Positions 17,240-25,223 of a stretch of 64,000 bases of DNA are shown in pieces. Position 1 is the stretch's first letter, and each line of letters opens with the position of its first letter. The DNA is from Acidimicrobiaceae bacterium. GTDB taxonomy: Bacteria; Actinomycetota; Acidimicrobiia; Acidimicrobiales; Aldehydirespiratoraceae. The notes under the pieces were generated by a model. That model made no database searches. It was not told the DNA's origin and was given only the letters and a program-made list of their open reading frames with translations. Made by a program: the position numbers and the translations under genes. Location: the NCBI GenBank assembly GCA_009837445.1, contig VXTM01000009.1:85352-149351 (forward strand). The letters are read 5' to 3'.

Positions 17240-18546
17240 CGGAGGAGCTTCCCCCGAATTGGGCACGAACTTCGCTCGGCAGCATCTGCGTCCCGGTTCG
17301 CAAGACGGATCCTCGCGCTTGCCCCGATCTGGAGTTCGAATACATAGACATCGGTGGCGTCTCGCCAGGTAGCGGGCGCATACAAGCGACCAAGTCTCTC
17401 AAGGGTTCTGATGCGCCTTCGCGGGCACGACAAGTGGTGCATGCGGGGGACATAGTCCTGAGCACTGTTCGGACCTATCAGCGCAAGACCGCAATCGTCT
17501 CGGCTGAACTACACGGCGCAATCGCCTCGACAGGCTTCTCTGTGCTCCGCCCTGCTCCTGGAGTCGACTCCCGATTCGTGCTCTATCGACTCCTCAGCCA
17601 GGAATTCGTGAGTCAACTGAGTCCGCAGCAGACAGGTACTAGTTACCCCGCTGTTCGAGACAAGGATGTTCGGGCGATGAGCATCTCGATAGCTCCTAGC
17701 GCCGAGCAGGAGCGGATCGTCGCTGCTATCGAGGAACACTTCTCCCGCCTCGATGCCGCGGACGACTCCATGGCAGCGCCTTCACTCCGCGCGGCGCAGC
17801 TCTTGGAGAGCGCGCTTCAGGCTGAACTCAGGACCGCCAAGCTGCACAGTCAGCCGCTGAGCGACTTCTTGACAGAGCAGTTGGCCAACGGACGCTCCGT
17901 GCCGACCGCCGCGGAGTACGGACTCCCGGTGCTGCGTCTTACCTGCCTCAAGAACGGATGGGTCGACACCTCAGAGAGCAAACAGGGGAACTTCGGTGAG
18001 ATCGATCACAGGCGATACCAAGTGGAGTCGGGTGATTTCCTGATATCACGAGGTAATGGATCACTCCACCTTGTGGGCATCGGCGGGCTCGTTCCCCATG
18101 GCGCCCATTCCGTTGCGTATCCGGACACATTGATCCGCGCAAGAGTGGACCCATCACGGCTGCGCCCCGAGTTCCTGAGTCTGATCTGGAATAGCCGGAT
18201 CATTAGACGACAGCTGGAGTCGCAGGCAAGAACGACCGCAGGCATCTACAAGGTCAACCAGTCCATGATCGGCAACGTTCTCCTGCCCGCTCCATCTCCA
18301 GGCGTCCAGGATCGCATCACCCGGAGACTCGAGTTGGTGCGACAGACCATCCTCCAACTAGACGCGGGAGTCGATCGATATCACCTGCGGTCGGCATCCC
18401 TGCGGCGGTCGATCCTCTCAACTGCGTTCTCAGGGCGGTTGGTGCCTCAGAATCCAGACGACGAGCCCGCATCCGTCCTACTGAAACGCATCGCAGCCTC
18501 TCAGACGACCGAACCGAAGCGACGAGGGCCAAGACATGACCAGTGA
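17236..18546 (+). CDS. hsdS: type I restriction enzyme, specificity (S) subunit
   Basis: A 436-residue protein with two target-recognition halves, about residues 1-190 and 205-400. Each half ends in a helical spacer (AEQERIVAAIEEHFSRLDAAD; QDRITRRLELVRQTILQLD). The C-terminal AFSGRLVPQNPDDEPASVLL is a typical S-subunit end. It sets the DNA sequence bound by the enzyme. The ATG at 17236 overlaps the hsdR stop; the frame is open further upstream but there it only overlaps hsdR. It overlaps hsdM by 11 bp. Base composition is lower in GC than in hsdR and hsdM, as expected for frequently exchanged recognition domains. Confidence 0.93.
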   Translation: MTEELPPNWARTSLGSICVPVRKTDPRACPDLEFEYIDIGGVSPGSGRIQATKSLKGSDAPSRARQVVHAGDIVLSTVRTYQRKTAIVSAELHGAIASTGFSVLRPAPGVDSRFVLYRLLSQEFVSQLSPQQTGTSYPAVRDKDVRAMSISIAPSAEQERIVAAIEEHFSRLDAADDSMAAPSLRAAQLLESALQAELRTAKLHSQPLSDFLTEQLANGRSVPTAAEYGLPVLRLTCLKNGWVDTSESKQGNFGEIDHRRYQVESGDFLISRGNGSLHLVGIGGLVPHGAHSVAYPDTLIRARVDPSRLRPEFLSLIWNSRIIRRQLESQARTTAGIYKVNQSMIGNVLLPAPSPGVQDRITRRLELVRQTILQLDAGVDRYHLRSASLRRSILSTAFSGRLVPQNPDDEPASVLLKRIAASQTTEPKRRGPRHDQ

Positions 18547-19993
18547 CCCGAGGACGCTTGTGCCGAGACTGTGGGAATACTGCGACAGGCTGCGCGACGA
18601 CGGCCTGTCCTACGGCGACTACATCGAGCAGCTCACCTATCTGCTGTTCCTCAAGATGGCCGACGAGCAGCACGAACTGCTGGGCGGCCAGCGGGTCGTG
18701 CCCATCGAATACGACTGGCAGTCGCTGCTCGCCCGGTCGGGGGCCGAACTCGAAGCCCACTACAGCAAGACCCTCTCGGAGTTGGGCGCGGGCAACGACA
18801 TGTTAGGCGTGGTCTTTCACAAGGCCCGCAATCGGATCCAGACCCCGGCCAAGCTGGAGCAGCTCATCAAGGACTTCATCGACAAGCACGAGTGGCTCAG
18901 CTACGACGCTGATGTCAAGGGCGCCGCGTATGAGGGCCTGATCGAGAAGACCGCCCAGGAGGGTGCTCGAGGCGCGGGCCAGTACTTCACGCCGCGGGCG
19001 CTAATCTCCGCGATCGTCGATGTGATGCTGCCGGAGGCCGGAGATCGCATCTGCGATCCGGCCTGTGGCACCGGCGGGTTCTTCTTGGGCGCCTACCGCT
19101 CAATCATCGACCGGTACACGCCGCTGGAGCGCGACCAGGTGGCCCACCTGCGCTCCGGCGCGTTCACCGGCTGGGAGATCGCCGATCTGCCGGCTCGGCT
19201 GTGCGCCATGAACCTGCTGCTGCACGGCATTGAGAGCCCCGAATCAGACTCGCCGGTCCATGTGGACGACGCCTTGCGTTCTGATCCCGGCGAGCGCTTC
19301 GACATGGTGCTGACCAACCCGCCGTTCGGCCGGTCCTCGTCGGGCAGCTACGAGCGGGAGGACTTCTGGGCAACCACCCGCAACAAACAACTCAACTTCG
19401 TGCAGCACGTCGTCGGCCTGCTCAAGGTCGGCGGAACCGCCGCGGTGGTGGTACCCGACAACGTGCTGTTCGAAGCCGGTGCGGGAGAAACTATCCGTCG
19501 GCGCCTGCTGCACGACTGCGAGGTCCACACCCTGCTTCGCCTTCCCACGGGCATCTTCTATGCCCAGGGAGTGAAGGCCAACGTGCTGTTCTTCCGTCGC
19601 CGTGAGGGCGCAGAGCAGGCCTGGACCCGAGAGCTATGGGTCTACGACCTGCGCACCAACAAGCACTTCACGCTGAAACAGAATCCGTTGACCAAGGCCG
19701 GCCTCGACGACTTCGTGGCCTGCTACAACCCGGCTGACCGCCACCAGCGCCAGGAGTCGGAGCGCTTCAAGCGTTACACCTACGACGAACTCATCGCCCG
19801 CGACAAGGTAAGCCTCGACCTCTTCTGGCTCCGCGACGACAGCCTGGAGGACATCGACAACCTCGCACCCCCAGCCGTCCTGGCCGCTGAGATAGCCGAA
19901 GACCTCCAATCCGCCCTAGCCGAAATCCAAGCCCTCACCGAATCCCTCTCTACCACAGGCGACGCGGCGTCAGACACGAGAGCTGTTCGGTGA
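18536..19993 (+). CDS. hsdM: type I restriction enzyme, methyltransferase (M) subunit
   Basis: A 485-residue N6-adenine methyltransferase subunit. An N-terminal helical domain (LTYLLFLKMADEQ) precedes the SAM motif DPACGTGGFFLGAY (from Asp174) and the catalytic NPPF at 261-264. The preceding GQYFTPRALI is also typical. It overlaps hsdS by 11 bp, so the operon order is R-S-M. The C-terminus (LAAEIAEDL...IQALTESL) is echoed by a decayed copy at about 23140-23343. The last residues after TESL differ from that copy, so the present end may have been remade when the following AT-rich genes arrived. Confidence 0.95.
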   Translation: MTSDPRTLVPRLWEYCDRLRDDGLSYGDYIEQLTYLLFLKMADEQHELLGGQRVVPIEYDWQSLLARSGAELEAHYSKTLSELGAGNDMLGVVFHKARNRIQTPAKLEQLIKDFIDKHEWLSYDADVKGAAYEGLIEKTAQEGARGAGQYFTPRALISAIVDVMLPEAGDRICDPACGTGGFFLGAYRSIIDRYTPLERDQVAHLRSGAFTGWEIADLPARLCAMNLLLHGIESPESDSPVHVDDALRSDPGERFDMVLTNPPFGRSSSGSYEREDFWATTRNKQLNFVQHVVGLLKVGGTAAVVVPDNVLFEAGAGETIRRRLLHDCEVHTLLRLPTGIFYAQGVKANVLFFRRREGAEQAWTRELWVYDLRTNKHFTLKQNPLTKAGLDDFVACYNPADRHQRQESERFKRYTYDELIARDKVSLDLFWLRDDSLEDIDNLAPPAVLAAEIAEDLQSALAEIQALTESLSTTGDAASDTRAVR

Positions 19994-20014
19994 CACCTTT
20001 GAGCGGAGAGTCCA

Positions 20015-20974
20015 TTGACAAGTAGGGATGCCGACCTTGATCGCCTCAAGAGGCTGATCGAGGCCGCGCAGCACAATTATGATCAGACTGGTGACACGTT
20101 CCGTGTCGCACAATTCATGGAGAGCTTCATCCTGCCAGCGGCAGCTGATCTACTCCACACGATTGTCGGCCATCGTCATGTGCTAGCAAAGTCACAAGAA
20201 CGCGTCGTTCACTACACGAGCGTGTCAAGCTTGTTCTCGATGTTCGCGAATGAGAGGATGAGGTTGTATGACTCAGACAACTCTAACGACCCCGGTGAAG
20301 GCAAGTACTTTGATCAACACTCTCAATGGCTATCCGACTATAGCTGGCTTGATACCGCAACACCAATGCCAGTCTACATTGCATCATTCGTCCTTTCAGA
20401 TCTGAGCGAGGGTGACCGATCATGTAGCGATGATCTTGTATACTGGCGTACTTATGGCGACTCTGGTCGCGGATGCTCCATCGAATTCTTTTCTTCCTCA
20501 CGAGATCTCCAGAAGGTCCTCTATGGTCAACATGAAGTCGAAGCCACCGCCGAGAGCCTGCGAGAATTTCTTAGTCAAGTTGACCCGTTCGTCGAGCCCT
20601 CATCACCAATAGGTGCCCGGTTGGCTGACCTGGTAGCTGAAGCATTGAATTCAATTCGTCATCTATACAAGTCAGAAGATTATGAGTATGAGCATGAGTG
20701 TAGACTCGTGGTCCTAAAGCAGCAACAGTCCCTTGCGAACATTCACATAGACTCCGATCAAGCGCACGGCGGATTCTCAGTTAGACACTATTGCTATGAT
20801 GATCGCCTGAAGCTGAGAGGCATGCTGGATGCTACAGGATCGACAATTACGATTGGGCCTGCTGCAACGTCCCAAGAAGCCCTTGAACGAACGATGCGAG
20901 TAGCGCTCGAGAAGCTTGGCATCTATTCTGGGGCTTCTATCAAGTTCTCCCGAATATCCTATCGAAGAAACTAG
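20015..20974 (+). CDS. DUF2971-like protein
   Basis: A 319-residue protein, probably starting at TTG 20015 with GCGGAGAG 5 bp upstream. The pattern VVHYTSVSSLFSMF, LYDSDNSNDPGEGKYF, then DDLVYWRTYGDSGRGCSIEF and YEYEHECRLVV matches the DUF2971 family. That family has conserved His/Tyr, Asn-Asp and Glu/Arg positions and no established activity, and is often seen in accessory regions. The sequence is clearly AT-richer than its neighbours (bases 20641-20700 have 21 G/C of 60), indicating transfer. It starts 21 bp after hsdM and its last 35 bp overlap the end of the JAB-E1 gene on the other strand. Confidence 0.78.
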   Translation: MTSRDADLDRLKRLIEAAQHNYDQTGDTFRVAQFMESFILPAAADLLHTIVGHRHVLAKSQERVVHYTSVSSLFSMFANERMRLYDSDNSNDPGEGKYFDQHSQWLSDYSWLDTATPMPVYIASFVLSDLSEGDRSCSDDLVYWRTYGDSGRGCSIEFFSSSRDLQKVLYGQHEVEATAESLREFLSQVDPFVEPSSPIGARLADLVAEALNSIRHLYKSEDYEYEHECRLVVLKQQQSLANIHIDSDQAHGGFSVRHYCYDDRLKLRGMLDATGSTITIGPAATSQEALERTMRVALEKLGIYSGASIKFSRISYRRN

Positions 20975-22412
20975 TAAGCCTTGACAATAGAGTCTTGTCG
21001 GAGGGTCGCCTATCGCTAGCATCAACGGATGCTGTCAGATAGAATGGATGTTCCAAGTCGCCCTTAGCAATGCGGTCTAGGAACGCGCAGAATGGTTCAC
21101 AGCGTTCTCCATCTATGTATGTCTCACCAGTAACCAGCTGATGGGTTTGCCCATGAATCTTCTTCCACCAACTGGGAGCCAGGAGATACCGTAGCATCAG
21201 ATTGACTTCCATCGAAGCAAGGCTCTGGCTAAAAGGAAAGATATTAGCACCCGTGCTGGTGCCATCCTCAGGCAGTGCGTTAAGGTAGCTGGGATCATCG
21301 AGAGACCCGTCAAGTTCGGTCATAACCATTCCCGTGCTGTACTGTTCGCTGCATCTCATACACCGGTGATACGGTGTTACCAATTGTGTTCGCCAATGCG
21401 CCGAGAAAATACCATCTTGTAGTGGATCAAGTTGAACGGCGATTCCGCCATCAATGACCGGAATCAGGTGAGCATTGGCTACATAATTGAGAACATCACG
21501 AGGGATCGGTCGATCGACGCAGCTGAAGATGACATCGCACTCCAAGATCGCTCGATAAGCATCTGCTTCATGTACCGATGTCGCATACGTGAGAACCTGC
21601 GGATGTGCTGCTGTGCTATGTTGCCGCATCGCTTTCGCGGCGACGTCGACCTTGCGCTGGCCGATGTCACCGATGGTGGCATTGAGTAAGCGATCAAGAT
21701 TATGCTCTTCTACTTCGTCAGGATCCACCATCGTCACTCGCTCCACGCCGAGACGCGCTATGGACTCTGCTACGGAGCTTCCGACGCTGCCTAGCCCGAC
21801 GATACCAATGTGTAGCCGCGAGAGTGTTTGCTGCCCATGCAGTCCCCATGTGTCGAATGTGCGCCTAAGTACGTTTCGACGAGGGCCAGGAGATGAAGCA
21901 TATCGACCAAATTGTACTTCGTATGTTCTTGGTCCAATGATTCGCACCTTATCACACCAATAGCGCTCAAACGCTTGACCATTGTGTATCCACAAGCGAG
22001 CACTCCAATGGCCGTCACTACCAATCGTTAGCCCCAATAGCGGCTGCTCGGTCGAAGCGGCCGGATAAGCCAGAACATCGCGCTCCGCAACTACATCCGT
22101 CGGACTCATTTCCTGCCAACCGGTTCCAGGATGACTGTGCATGAACGCCAGTCCGGCGTTCATGCGACGAGCGCTTGTGATCGCCCGCGCCATGTAGTCT
22201 GGGGTGAAGCTCGTGTTTCCGTGAAGAAGCCGGTCCTCTTCCTGTGGAATCAAAACCTCATATATTAGAGCGGTAAGGCGACTCGCTGCTGTCGATGGCC
22301 GCCACAAAGCGAAGCAAAGATCTTCCTGAGAATGTCCCACATTGAAGTGTTGAAGCAGATGCTGCTTAGAGAGACTATGAACTCCATGAGTCAGAGCAAC
22401 ATCGTAGTTCAT
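20940..22412 (-). CDS. JAB protease - E1-like (ThiF) fusion
   Basis: A 490-residue two-domain protein. Residues about 1-155 are a JAB/JAMM metalloprotease: Glu52, His92 and His94 (HSHP), Ser103 and Asp106 (SPTD). Residues about 180-450 are an E1-like adenylyltransferase: nucleotide loop GLGSVG at 206-211, Asp230, Arg241 and Lys254, and SCVDRP around 297-302. Two cysteine pairs, C351/C354 and C438/C442, look like a zinc site. It would trim or remove and adenylate a ubiquitin-like protein. The start overlaps the E2 stop by 4 bp (ATGA). No further obvious thioester cysteine is seen. AT-rich, like its two operon partners. Exact family placement needs a profile search. Confidence 0.88.
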   Translation of the reverse strand: MNYDVALTHGVHSLSKQHLLQHFNVGHSQEDLCFALWRPSTAASRLTALIYEVLIPQEEDRLLHGNTSFTPDYMARAITSARRMNAGLAFMHSHPGTGWQEMSPTDVVAERDVLAYPAASTEQPLLGLTIGSDGHWSARLWIHNGQAFERYWCDKVRIIGPRTYEVQFGRYASSPGPRRNVLRRTFDTWGLHGQQTLSRLHIGIVGLGSVGSSVAESIARLGVERVTMVDPDEVEEHNLDRLLNATIGDIGQRKVDVAAKAMRQHSTAAHPQVLTYATSVHEADAYRAILECDVIFSCVDRPIPRDVLNYVANAHLIPVIDGGIAVQLDPLQDGIFSAHWRTQLVTPYHRCMRCSEQYSTGMVMTELDGSLDDPSYLNALPEDGTSTGANIFPFSQSLASMEVNLMLRYLLAPSWWKKIHGQTHQLVTGETYIDGERCEPFCAFLDRIAKGDLEHPFYLTASVDASDRRPSDKTLLSRLTSFFDRIFGRT

Positions 22413-22780
22413 ATATCAGCCCAAATGCGGCGCAGGTGTTCAGAAATGTATGCGCGCATAGTCTTAGTAGGTATTCTATCCCAGTTGCCAGGGGGGCGAC
22501 TCATAGCAACCCATGAACGACCGCTTCCATCGTGGTATTCCTGCACACTGCCTCCGCGGCCATCATGAATCGGAGGTGTAATATGGATCCAGTGGGGTGG
22601 GTACTCTGGGTATCCCTCTTCTTGGAAGCTCACTCCAACCGTTACTAACTCACCCTTGTGAGATCCAGCTTCGATCGTATAGTTGAACGCCACTACCTGA
22701 CCCTGAGCAGAACTGAAACACTCCGTCTCGTAGCCGAGATCGATTAGCTCGGCCTGCACACGGCTTACACTATCGCTCAT
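22409..22780 (-). CDS. E2-like (UBC-fold) protein lacking the usual active-site cysteine
   Basis: A 123-residue protein. The strand pattern and the YPEYPPHWIHITPPI segment (57-71) match the E2 'YPxxPP' turn before the catalytic loop, and a Trp-containing C-terminal helix (YISEHLRRIW) follows. The only cysteine is Cys21, far from the catalytic loop, where E2 enzymes normally have Cys. The loop region instead holds His72, Ser78, Ser86, Ser89 and Ser94. Position between Ubl and JAB-E1 genes, with 4-bp overlaps on both sides, supports an E2 role. It may use an oxyester or be non-catalytic. The fold call is from motif and context, so it is moderately certain. Confidence 0.75.
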   Translation of the reverse strand: MSDSVSRVQAELIDLGYETECFSSAQGQVVAFNYTIEAGSHKGELVTVGVSFQEEGYPEYPPHWIHITPPIHDGRGGSVQEYHDGSGRSWVAMSRPPGNWDRIPTKTMRAYISEHLRRIWADI

Positions 22781-23049
22781 ACGCGATTTCGTGAAGCTAC
22801 AGGTGTCGGAGTATGCGGAATAGTGATGAAGATGCTGTCTTCCTGGAGATCAATTTTGTCGTCGTCCTTATAGCGTCCCTTGTCACCTTCGAGATAGTAC
22901 TCATCTGGTTTACCAGGGATGACGCCTGCCTTAGCCGCCATCTCTAGGATTTGTCGTGCGGTTAGGAATTCAGATTCTGAGTCGAACTGAGTACCGTTGA
23001 CCTTATAGGTGAACTTGCTATCTTTGGATTCTAGGCCTTGTTCTGCCAT
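22777..23049 (-). CDS. ubiquitin-like protein (multiubiquitin-type domain)
   Basis: A 90-residue protein. FTYKVNGTQFDSESEFLTARQILEMA, then PDEYYLEG and IDLQEDSIFITIP, follow the beta-grasp pattern of the bacterial multiubiquitin domain, here as a single copy. The C-terminus is HTPTPVASRNRV and has no di-glycine, so it would need trimming or a non-canonical linkage. The ATG at 23049 is chosen because GGAG lies about 10 bp upstream (CATATGGAGACTCC) and the sequence further upstream is not protein-like. It is the first gene of the Ubl-E2-JAB-E1 operon and overlaps the E2 gene as ATGA. Confidence 0.8.
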   Translation of the reverse strand: MAEQGLESKDSKFTYKVNGTQFDSESEFLTARQILEMAAKAGVIPGKPDEYYLEGDKGRYKDDDKIDLQEDSIFITIPHTPTPVASRNRV

Positions 23050-23139
23050 CTGGAGTCTCCATATGCTCGATTCTGGGTTGGTGTTGAAGTGTAGCGGTAC
23101 TCTACGTCGATGGTTGGGACGCCGAGCAGAACGCAAGGT

Positions 23140-23343
23140 AGGCCAGCCGACATCCACCACCACACGCCTTGAATCTCCGCCGATGACCTCCGACATGGTC
23201 AGCCTCGACCCATTGTTGCTCCACTAGCAATCGGCGACCTCCTAGCCGCCGAGATGACCGATGAACTCAAGTCCATCCTGGCCGGCTTCCAAGCCCTCAC
23301 CGAGTCGCTGACCGCCACCGTCGAGTGCGAGGCTGGGGGCTGA
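23140..23343 (+). pseudogene. decayed 3' end of a second hsdM
   Basis: The frame ending at the TGA 23341-23343 reads LLAAEMTDELKSILAGFQAL then TESLT. It aligns with the end of the intact HsdM (VLAAEIAEDLQSALAEIQAL then TESLS), with 15 of 25 residues identical. A second frame at about 23192 reads DMVSLD against DKVSLD of HsdM, and PADIHHH upstream matches PADRHQR. The fragment is frameshifted and has no 5' part. A 16-bp stretch TCCAAGCCCTCACCGA is identical at 19926-19941 and 23288-23303. The rest of the gap 23050-23418 shows no gene. The left edge is approximate. Confidence 0.72.
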
Positions 23344-23418
23344 GGCCTGTCGTACCCGGTCCATATCTTTGGACCGATGGGTACCCTGTGGATAACTGGG
23401 TGGAGAAAGGGGGTGGTC

Positions 23419-24168
23419 GTGGCCGACCGGACCGGTATCGAGTGGACCGAGACAACTTGGAACCCCAGCACCGGCTGCGACCGCACGTCGCACGGCTGCG
23501 ATAACTGCTACGCACTCACCCTCGCCAAGCGCCTCAAGGCCATGGGCAATCCTCGGTACCAGAACGACGGTGACCCCAAGCACAGCGGCCCCGGCTTCGG
23601 CCTCACGTTGCACGAAGACCTCCTAGATCTCCCCCACCGCTGGCGAGCACCTCGCATCGTCTTCGTGAACTCCATGAGCGACCTCTTCCATCCAGACGTG
23701 CCACTTGACTTCATCCAGCGTGTCTTCAAGGTCATGGCCGACACACCTCGCCACACCTACCAGGTCCTTACCAAGCGCTCGAAGCGCCTGGCGTCGCTGG
23801 CTAGCCAGCTGGACTGGCCCCCCAACGTCTGGATGGGCGTCAGCGTCGAGTCCAAGCGCTACGCCTTCCGCATCAATCACCTGCGCACCGTCCCGGCAGC
23901 AGTCCGCTTCGTGAGTGCCGAGCCCCTGCTAGAAGCACTTCCAGACCTCGATCTGTCGGGCATCCACTGGCTCATTGCCGGAGGCGAGAGCGGGCACAAC
24001 GCCCGTCCCATGAGCGAAGGCTGGGTGCTTGATCTCCGCGACCAGTGTGCAGCAGCAGACGTCGACTTCTTCTTCAAACAATGGGGTGGCCGCACTCCCA
24101 AAGCGGGCGGTCGGGAACTAGACGGGCTGCTGTACGACAACATGCCGTCACGGAGCAATGCCGCCTGA
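23419..24168 (+). CDS. DUF5131 (phage Gp37/Gp68-like) three-cysteine protein
   Basis: About 249 residues from a GTG at 23419, chosen because GGAGAAAGG lies 8 bp upstream and because family members start with the TGIEWTETTWNP segment. Three cysteines, C20, C27 and C30 (GCDRTSHGCDNCYA), form the family's metal-cluster-like motif. Other conserved parts are RIVFVNSMSDLFHPDVP, YQVLTKR, NVWMGVSVE, AEPLLE, LIAGGESG and FFKQWGG. The family resembles radical-SAM-type proteins but has no established reaction. Its stop overlaps the next start (TGATG), so the two genes are coupled. The partner gene is typical of this family. Confidence 0.88.
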   Translation: MADRTGIEWTETTWNPSTGCDRTSHGCDNCYALTLAKRLKAMGNPRYQNDGDPKHSGPGFGLTLHEDLLDLPHRWRAPRIVFVNSMSDLFHPDVPLDFIQRVFKVMADTPRHTYQVLTKRSKRLASLASQLDWPPNVWMGVSVESKRYAFRINHLRTVPAAVRFVSAEPLLEALPDLDLSGIHWLIAGGESGHNARPMSEGWVLDLRDQCAAADVDFFFKQWGGRTPKAGGRELDGLLYDNMPSRSNAA

Positions 24169-25151
24169 TGAGTCGCTCTTGGGGATTCTGGACTCTCGGG
24201 AAGCTGCACGTACTGAGAGATTATCTTGACGCATTTACCACGGCTACCAAGTATCGAGCAGACGAGCGGATCTATCTCGACCTCTTTGCTGGCGAAACCA
24301 AGAACTTTGACAAGATCACTAAGGAAGCGACAGAGAGTTCTGCACAGATAGCCCTATCCATCAAGGAACCGCTGTTTACGAGACTCAGGTTCTTTGAACT
24401 TGAAGGCAAGGCACAAGAACTTGAGAGGACTCTGGTACGTGCTTATCCCGACCGCGACATCAAGGTCTACGCTGGAGACTGCAACAAGAAGATCCCTTGC
24501 GCACTTAAGGAGTTACGCCATCTGTCATGGGCGCCAACGTTCGCCTTCATAGATCCCAATAGTCTGGAAGCCAAGTGGCGGACGCTGGAAGAGCTTGCTC
24601 GATTCCGGACGGGAAACTACAAGACTGAACTGTTCCTCCTGTTCTCGCCTCAGATGTTCAGCCGCCTGCTGCCTGTCAAGGGGAAGCTGCTTAGGCCTGA
24701 GGATGAAGAAGCAATAGATGCCGTGTTCGGGATCGGTGCATGGCGAGCAGTCTACGATTCTCGCCTGAACGAGTCACTCAGTGGACACGAGGCGTACGAA
24801 GAGTACCTAAACCTAATGCGCTGGCGCCTAGAGACTGAACTTGGATACCGTTGGACGCACCCGCTGGAACTCAAGAACACACGGGGAACATCTGTGTACT
24901 TCATGATCTTCGCTACGAGCAACGACACAGGGCACAAGATCATGAGCCATCTCTACAACTCAGCTGCTGCCCAGTTCCCGGCTATGCAGGCTGAGGCAAG
25001 AAGTAGACTTCAGCAGATTCGCGAAGAGGAATCCGGAGTCATGAGGCTGTTCGAGGACGGATCAGAACTTGGTCGGCCGGGTCAGCAACATGAAGGACTC
25101 TATGTTCACGAAGCACCAACTCGACCGTGGTTCCTCGACGATGAGTCGTAG
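24168..25151 (+). CDS. tcmP: three-Cys-motif partner protein TcmP
   Basis: A 327-residue protein starting at ATG 24168. It shows the TcmP pattern FWTLGKLHVLRDYLDAF, then YLDLFAGE (Asp38-Phe40-Ala-Gly), a FFELEGK acidic segment, VYAGDCNK and FIDPNSLE (128-134). The layout resembles a Rossmann methyltransferase-like fold, but canonical methylase motifs are incomplete. Members regularly sit beside a DUF5131 three-Cys protein, as here, where the genes share one base. The function of the pair is unknown; its occurrence in accessory regions suggests defence or DNA/RNA modification. GC content is lower than in the surrounding chromosome. Confidence 0.87.
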   Translation: MSRSWGFWTLGKLHVLRDYLDAFTTATKYRADERIYLDLFAGETKNFDKITKEATESSAQIALSIKEPLFTRLRFFELEGKAQELERTLVRAYPDRDIKVYAGDCNKKIPCALKELRHLSWAPTFAFIDPNSLEAKWRTLEELARFRTGNYKTELFLLFSPQMFSRLLPVKGKLLRPEDEEAIDAVFGIGAWRAVYDSRLNESLSGHEAYEEYLNLMRWRLETELGYRWTHPLELKNTRGTSVYFMIFATSNDTGHKIMSHLYNSAAAQFPAMQAEARSRLQQIREEESGVMRLFEDGSELGRPGQQHEGLYVHEAPTRPWFLDDES

Positions 25152-25223
25152 CTCCCTATCACTCGCCCCGGGCCCGCCACTCCATGTCTGCCCACTTCGT
25201 ACCTCCCCGTAGGCGCTAGCACG

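Noticed and set aside
19994..23180. AT-rich region considered as a prophage or integrative element
   Set aside because: No integrase, transposase, terminase or structural gene is present; it is better described as a defence-type cargo.
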